From Rotaria macrura (lineage: Eukaryota; Rotifera; Eurotatoria; Philodinida; Philodinidae): a DNA stretch of 64,000 nt. Below the pieces are notes generated by a model. It made no database searches. It was not told the DNA's origin and saw nothing but the letters and a program-made list of their open reading frames with translations. The translations under genes and the position numbers were made by a program. Positions 58,263 through 64,000 of this stretch are shown here, piece after piece (position 1 is the first letter of the stretch; every line of letters begins with the position of its first letter). The stretch lies in assembly GCA_900239685.1 (NCBI GenBank), contig OENT01000370.1:1-64000 (forward strand). The letters run 5' to 3'.

Positions 58263-61200
58263 GGCTACACCCTAGTGACTCTACTACTGTCTATGATTTG
58301 ACATTAAATTGAAAAAACTTTCCAACACTTTCTTATTTGTCAACAATTTTTATGTTTTTTATTTGTAACATATTTCATTTCGTGAAAAAGCCGATTATTC
58401 TCATAACGAAAGACATTGCATCAAATGCACAGATGAAGTTTCTTGTCAATGAAAAAATCAATGCCTCAGTTATTCGATTCGCTTGAGAATGAAATCTTTA
58501 ATTACAATGGAATCATCTATAACACATATAAATATAGATATTGATTTATTTATGTAACGAGTCATCTAATCAGATATTTGTTTGTTCAATAATCTAAGTA
58601 TCATTCTGTGTGATGATCCCTTAGACATAGCCTATGCATTGATCATCACAATATTTCTTATTAGGAGACGAATAATCCGAAAAATAAGGGAATGATGAAA
58701 GTTAAGTATTCCATAAGAGATAGAATGTGCCTTTAAGATATCAGAATCTTCTCTTGTTCTGAAAAGATTCAAATTTCCGTCAACTTTTTCTAGACTTTAC
58801 CGTGGATTCCAGACGGATAGTACGTCGTTGGCTTTTTTCTACAAGTCAACGACATTCATGAGATGATTAAACAAATAAAGCTTCAAGAGAAACCGTTCGA
58901 TTACAGATTGTCTGTTATGAAACATACTTGGTCTATGTTAATTGGGATTCTTTTCTCGGTCATAGCGTCTAGCGATATTAGGATGAAATCCTTATCTACT
59001 GAAATCTTACCGATGAAGTCGTATCAACTTCTAACGATCTCACCTATCATATTTTTCGGTTTAAATTTAGATAAAACAATGACAGGTTTGGTAAAGTCTA
59101 CAACAGAATACAATTTTGATTTTTAACATTCAATTCGAGATTCTCTGGTCTTTTTAATGCATAGGATTCTCATGGACAGAGTATAGTAAAATAGGAGAAG
59201 ATCCAGAGTATTAAAAACACATCTATTTCTGGTTGATTGAATCACTTGCTGAGCGAACAATACATACTCTTACTTACACTATTGCAGAGTCTGTTCGACA
59301 ATGGAATAGGATGACGTATCTTTTACTGTGTATTTTTTTCAGTATTTTTCTTTACTTCAAGATAGTTAACTAGTTTGAGATGTTGAAAAGACCAACTATC
59401 GAGCTTGAATAAATCCGAAATATTTGACCTGATCTGTAAGAACATTTTTCTAGTGACATTAATAAAAACTATCTGAGTATATTTTGACGAAAGCGTGCAT
59501 AGCTATTAAATTTTGCGTTTGGCGGGAAAATCCATTAGTAGAAGAACACAATTTTTAATGAGCGGAGCATCTTCACTCGAAGACAATCTGTCAATTATGA
59601 AAATTGTTTTAATGCATGACTTAATCGCTTTATTCTTTACGTTTAATTTTCCTGTCGCTTCAGAAGTCACTCTAGTTCACAGATGTCATAATAGTATGTC
59701 GCAGATGTATTACTAGATATTCATTGATAAGTTGTATTAAAATGAATGTCATCTGAATTCCTACGATAGGTCATCGGACATGTTCGCATTTAACTTTAGT
59801 GATTGACATTTTGCTGTTAACTATCTATCTAAGCTTACAGACATCATGGGATGAGTGGCATATAAGTAAGTTGAATTGATTTTTTGTTGAGATATTATAA
59901 GAAAATCTATCATGTGAGTGTTTAGCTATAAACGAGACTTTACCATTGTATAATGAAATTACAAAAAGTCTAGTGTTGTTTTGAACTCAAAAATGTTTCG
60001 TGTGATCCGATGACATGTGATGCCTTTTAGGTCTTGAGGGAACATTCACTTGCAAGCGTTCAATCGTTTTCAATGTTCTTCTAAATGAAATACAAGAACG
60101 AATAATGAGAGCAATGATGCGGAAAAGAATCGACATAGTACAAAACTATCGGAGTTCATTCGTAAAGTAATTGTATACCATCAATTGAAATGTATGATTC
60201 AAGATTTTAATTACACTATCGATATCTGGATTGTCTTCATACTGTATATATCTGCATAAATATATTCAAGCATTTACAAACAGACTCTTATTATTACTGA
60301 GTACATATCTGGAGATTTTGAGACAATTACATTCATCGTCATTTTTTCATATGCTTAAATTCGACCATATCCACAAAGAACAACATTGTAATCAGCTGAT
60401 ACTTATTGTTCTAAATAAATGAGTTCTGTCTAGAGGACATATACTGTTGATAAAAGACATGAACTGTTAGACATTGAATCAGAAAGTACAGAATTCAAAT
60501 AGATACATGACCAGAATGATGTTGGTTTTTATTGAAGCACAGAGCATGCTGACATTTGGAACAGTCATATAAAGTAAAATAGTAACTCTTTCAAAATATC
60601 CTCCTTTTCCAAACGTACTTGCAGATATCTCAGTAGATATTTATCGGTGTTAAAATCTACTAACTTATTTAAGTAACTCGTTATCGAGCTCTGAACATAT
60701 TAAAACCAAAATGTTTTAAAAAATCAAAAATGCAACGTTGATAAACGAAAAATATTTCTTGAATAATTTATAGCATGTATTAAAAATTGAAGATGGATGT
60801 ATCTGCGAAATTTGTCAAAATATTTCAATGAAAAAAAAATGTTCAACGACTTCTAAAATTCTGAAATAGTATTGTGGAACGTTTTTACGTTTATTTCATG
60901 ATGCAAATATTTACTACAGTTACGAATTTTCTTAATGAACCTGAAAACAGTAAGACAGGGATCGTGATTGTGGCATTGAAATATCTTTTTAGAAATTCTT
61001 GTTCACTTGAATAGTTAATAAATTAGAACTGCATATGCCAAGTTTTTGCTCTCGAGATGAAAAGCGTCTCCTCATCAATACTCCCGTCCGTTTCCTCCAA
61101 ATGCCTATTGAGAAATCCTATTAGAAAAGTATAACTTCAATGAAAACTAGTGTGGCAAAAACTAATCAATTTGCAAATGGATCGTCGATTTTTCATTATC

Positions 61201-63770
61201 GATTCTTTCAGATAAATCCAAATGATCATTATGTTGCCAAAATAGTGGTTTCATTATTGAAACTGTCATCAATGTCAAAAGAACTTTTTTCTAGAAAAAC
61301 ATATACATAATTCTTTGAAGTTTGATACTATCATTTGTCTTGCAAAAGGAATTATCTTGTCACACACACACACATATATATATATATATGTATACACTCA
61401 TCTATCATTCAACTATTACTAATTTACTTTCTGTACAGATCGTAATCGATTGAATTATTTTTTATGTGTTTAGTTAAAAATGTGTGAACACGTATGACTT
61501 TAGTCACATACGTACGAATTCACAGATTCTTTAATGTCGACGTTTACACACAATTTGAAATTGTTATTCAAAGCATCTATGTATGTAATTTCTTCATCAT
61601 ATTCGAAAACAGCTCGAGACAAATCAATAGAAGTCAACATAAACACGTACGACTTAATAACAAATTTGAAATTTTATCTTAATACATATGTTCGAAGATA
61701 GTTACCATCAATGTTTAAAGTTTATAATCAATAACAAAACACACTGATAATCAAATTTTCTGCAAGTACTTCGAATTTTTTTGTAATTCTATTTACTTAT
61801 GTTTTAAACTGTATATGCACACTACAGATATCATTCTTTAGTAGCATATCATCAATTGAATACTATTACTAAATATGTCAACTAACTAATGCAACAACTT
61901 CTATTTCTTTATAGAACTATCTTGTCATAGCAAATAGATGCACGTATTGATAGTACTTGAAATATTTAAATTTCTAAGCTAATTTTCTACAATGTGAAGT
62001 TTTTCTATTGTTAAAATAAATCGTGTTCAATAATGCGGCTCTCACCGTACGAGTGCAAATATTACTCACTGCTTAGGAATTACTTTCAAGTGACATTTAT
62101 CATTGAAATTGACAGAATTAAAAATTCTTTATCAGCAGCATCTGTTTTTTCATTGTGTTTGAGAACTCTATCTATGTGAAAAAAAATTGACTCGATTCAT
62201 ACGTTGGTGGTCACTTTTTGAACAACTGGAAAATAATCAAAATGTTTTTTTTTGTATCACTATTGCGCTCATTCCAATTTTATTATGAATAGTAATAGAA
62301 GGTTGTCGAATAAAATAATTATTCTCCATTGATAAAATCTTTTTTTATGGAAAAATTCTGATGTATTTATCTTCCTCCCTGTCTATTGACGTTCTCGTAC
62401 CATAATATAAATTAAAATATTAATTATACAAAGAATCAGAAAGTGCCGAATGTTTGTAGAATATACAGTTATTACTTTTAGGAATAGGTTGTTGTTACTA
62501 ATTTCAAACTCAAAATATTCACAATCAGCTATCCTATCTTATATCAGATTATGTAAATACTATTTCAAATGATACTTCGATTGGGATAAAAAAAAATTGA
62601 ATCTGTAACCATGATTTATTTTACGTCGATAGAAGTTCCTGAAAAAATCCTGTTATGTTCACTTGGATGGTAGTTACAGCCTACTGGAATATCGTCGTTT
62701 GTTGAGACTATGACTCGATCTAAAAGAATAAATATTCAATTTCTAGAATTTTAATCATGTTTCGCAAAGCAACTTTGGATGAACAGAAAATTTCATCATT
62801 CAGTTCTATAAACTTATTCGTAATATCATTTTAAAAGTTTTTTTAATATTCTTAAACACAAATAGATACGAGAATTTTATATTTTTGTTGGAGGAAAAAA
62901 GTAACAAGTTCTTGTTGTTTCGCTCATTGCTAATATTTTCAAGTGGATTAAGAATCAATTAAAATTGAAGTTTAAAACGCTCTAATAGCTCATCAATGCC
63001 TATTCTCTTTCGGTACTATTTCAACTAGAACACTCAAAATATGAAAGATTTAGTCGACTGAATAATCTATCTGTGTCGATCTGGCATCAAAAGAAAGTAC
63101 ACAATGACCTGTCTAATATTTTAAGAGTTATGCATCGAATTATGAGTGTCACTGATAATCTAAGGAGCTCAATTGTGTAAATAATCATATAGCAAAATGT
63201 CTATATTTGACGTAAGTACGACATTATTTCAGATGACATTCATGAGTTTTAGAAATAATTTTTGACAAATGAACGACTTCTTTACTGAATGCTTATCAAG
63301 TACATTCAATAGAGATATGGATCTATTTGAGTTGATCCTATTATTTAACATTCGCTGTCACGCATATTATTTTCATCGTGAAACAATGGTTTATACAGAC
63401 CAAAGGGGGATATCAATCTTAAGGACTCGTACATTTTTAAGTTCTATTTTGTAGTATTCTCAAAATCTTATAACATATTCAAGCATCATATAACCTATTG
63501 TTACATTGCTGAAAACGTTTCAATCAAGAATGTATATGTAATGGAGTTGAGCAAATAATAGGTCTATTTATTGCCATAATATGTACTTGTCGATTTACAT
63601 CAACATAAACGATGATAAAATCATACGGCGATGTGAATGAAACGTCAGAACATAAAATTCAACTAATTGATTCGTCATATCTAAAAGCGTTAATTGCTGA
63701 TATAGAAAAATTACGGTAAATAAACAACAAAGTCAGTTATAAAAGTAATAGAAACGTCGTCAAAATAGGT
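58263..63770. other. Gene-poor stretch (5.5 kb)
   Basis: AT-rich, no gene, RNA or transposase signature recognised. The longest open frame, 58863-59126 (87 codons), has no motif. A (CA)n(TA)n microsatellite lies at 61361-61390. Confidence 0.5.
61361..61390. repeat. (CA)n(TA)n compound microsatellite
   Basis: About seven CA units followed by about eight TA units. Confidence 0.9.
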
Positions 63771-63858
63771 AGTATTTCAAGGAGGAAAAGGCGGATTTTT
63801 GGGAGTGTCAATCCCAAAAAAACTCCAAAATCCGCCGTTTCTCTCTTGCAGTATTTCA
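63771..63858. mobile_element. 70-bp palindromic element with 9-bp target duplication
   Basis: AGTATTTCA occurs at 63771-63779 and again at 63850-63858, flanking a 70-bp palindrome: GGCGGATTTTTGGGAGT (63790-63806) pairs with ACTCCAAAATCCGCC (63822-63836), and purine-rich GGAGGAAAA faces TTTCTCTCTT further out. A 9-bp duplication is typical of Mutator-like (MULE) insertions, so this looks like a tiny MITE. Confidence 0.65.
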
Positions 63859-64000
63859 TCTTGCATAATCATATTGATGTAAACGGTTAGTTGAATATAT
63901 TGCAGAGTTCTATTTTTTTTTAACCGTCATATCTTTCGCATATTGACGAATATTTTTATTCTTTAGATATTTGCATGTAAATCATTAGTCAAGTTATTTT
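63859..64000. other. Window end, nothing recognised
   Basis: AT-rich sequence without features. Confidence 0.5.

Noticed and set aside
58863..59126. 87-codon ORF in the right-hand desert
   Set aside because: No motif, no splice context, composition like surrounding non-coding DNA.
61361..61390. (CA)n(TA)n tract as a regulatory or origin element
   Set aside because: Ordinary microsatellite with nothing else around it.

Overview
The window looks like animal nuclear DNA, most likely from a bdelloid rotifer (Rotaria- or Adineta-like). This is inferred, not proven. It is strongly AT-rich. Genes are split by many short GT-AG introns of about 45-80 bp. The gene set is metazoan (SREBF, NUP93, PRPF4, TFIIH p52, SEPSECS) and includes cilia-linked genes (CFAP184/CCDC96, C11orf65). 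A short run of the telomere-type unit TGTGGG sits at 211-230. No rRNA, tRNA, CRISPR or bacterial operon features were seen.

Layout. (1) 1-11.7 kb is gene-poor and holds transposon debris: the tail of a pogo/Tigger transposase, a GIY-YIG relic, a decayed DDE transposase, a hairpin repeat, an 892-bp element with poly-C inverted ends and TTAA flanks, and a dispersed repeat present twice in opposite orientation. (2) 11.7-19.3 kb has widely spaced genes: a pericentrin/AKAP9-type PACT domain with a frame break, a LURP-one-related protein, LSM8 (minus strand) and a secreted S1 serine protease. (3) 21-57.5 kb is a dense gene block: SEPSECS(-), a CCPG1-like ER-phagy receptor candidate(-), NUP93(+), PRPF4(+), GTF2H4(+), SREBF(+), CFAP184(-), a fuseless-like membrane protein(+) and C11orf65/MFI(-). 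Nearly all have exon models that keep frame across every junction. (4) 57.5-64 kb is again gene-poor, with a GC-rich inserted block and, near the end, a small palindromic element with a 9-bp target duplication.

The genes are housekeeping functions rather than one pathway: U4/U6 snRNP and spliceosome (LSM8, PRPF4), transcription and repair (TFIIH p52), nuclear pore (NUP93), selenocysteine synthesis (SEPSECS), lipid control (SREBF), ER turnover (CCPG1-like) and cilia or mitochondria (CFAP184, C11orf65). Introns are bimodal: most are about 50-80 bp, but nine are 0.5-2.3 kb and have no recognisable content. The items most worth a second look are the CCPG1-like protein with an N-terminal LIR-type motif, the broken PACT gene, the RFX X-box upstream of C11orf65, the two TIR elements, and a decayed coding stretch at 22.98-23.88 kb.
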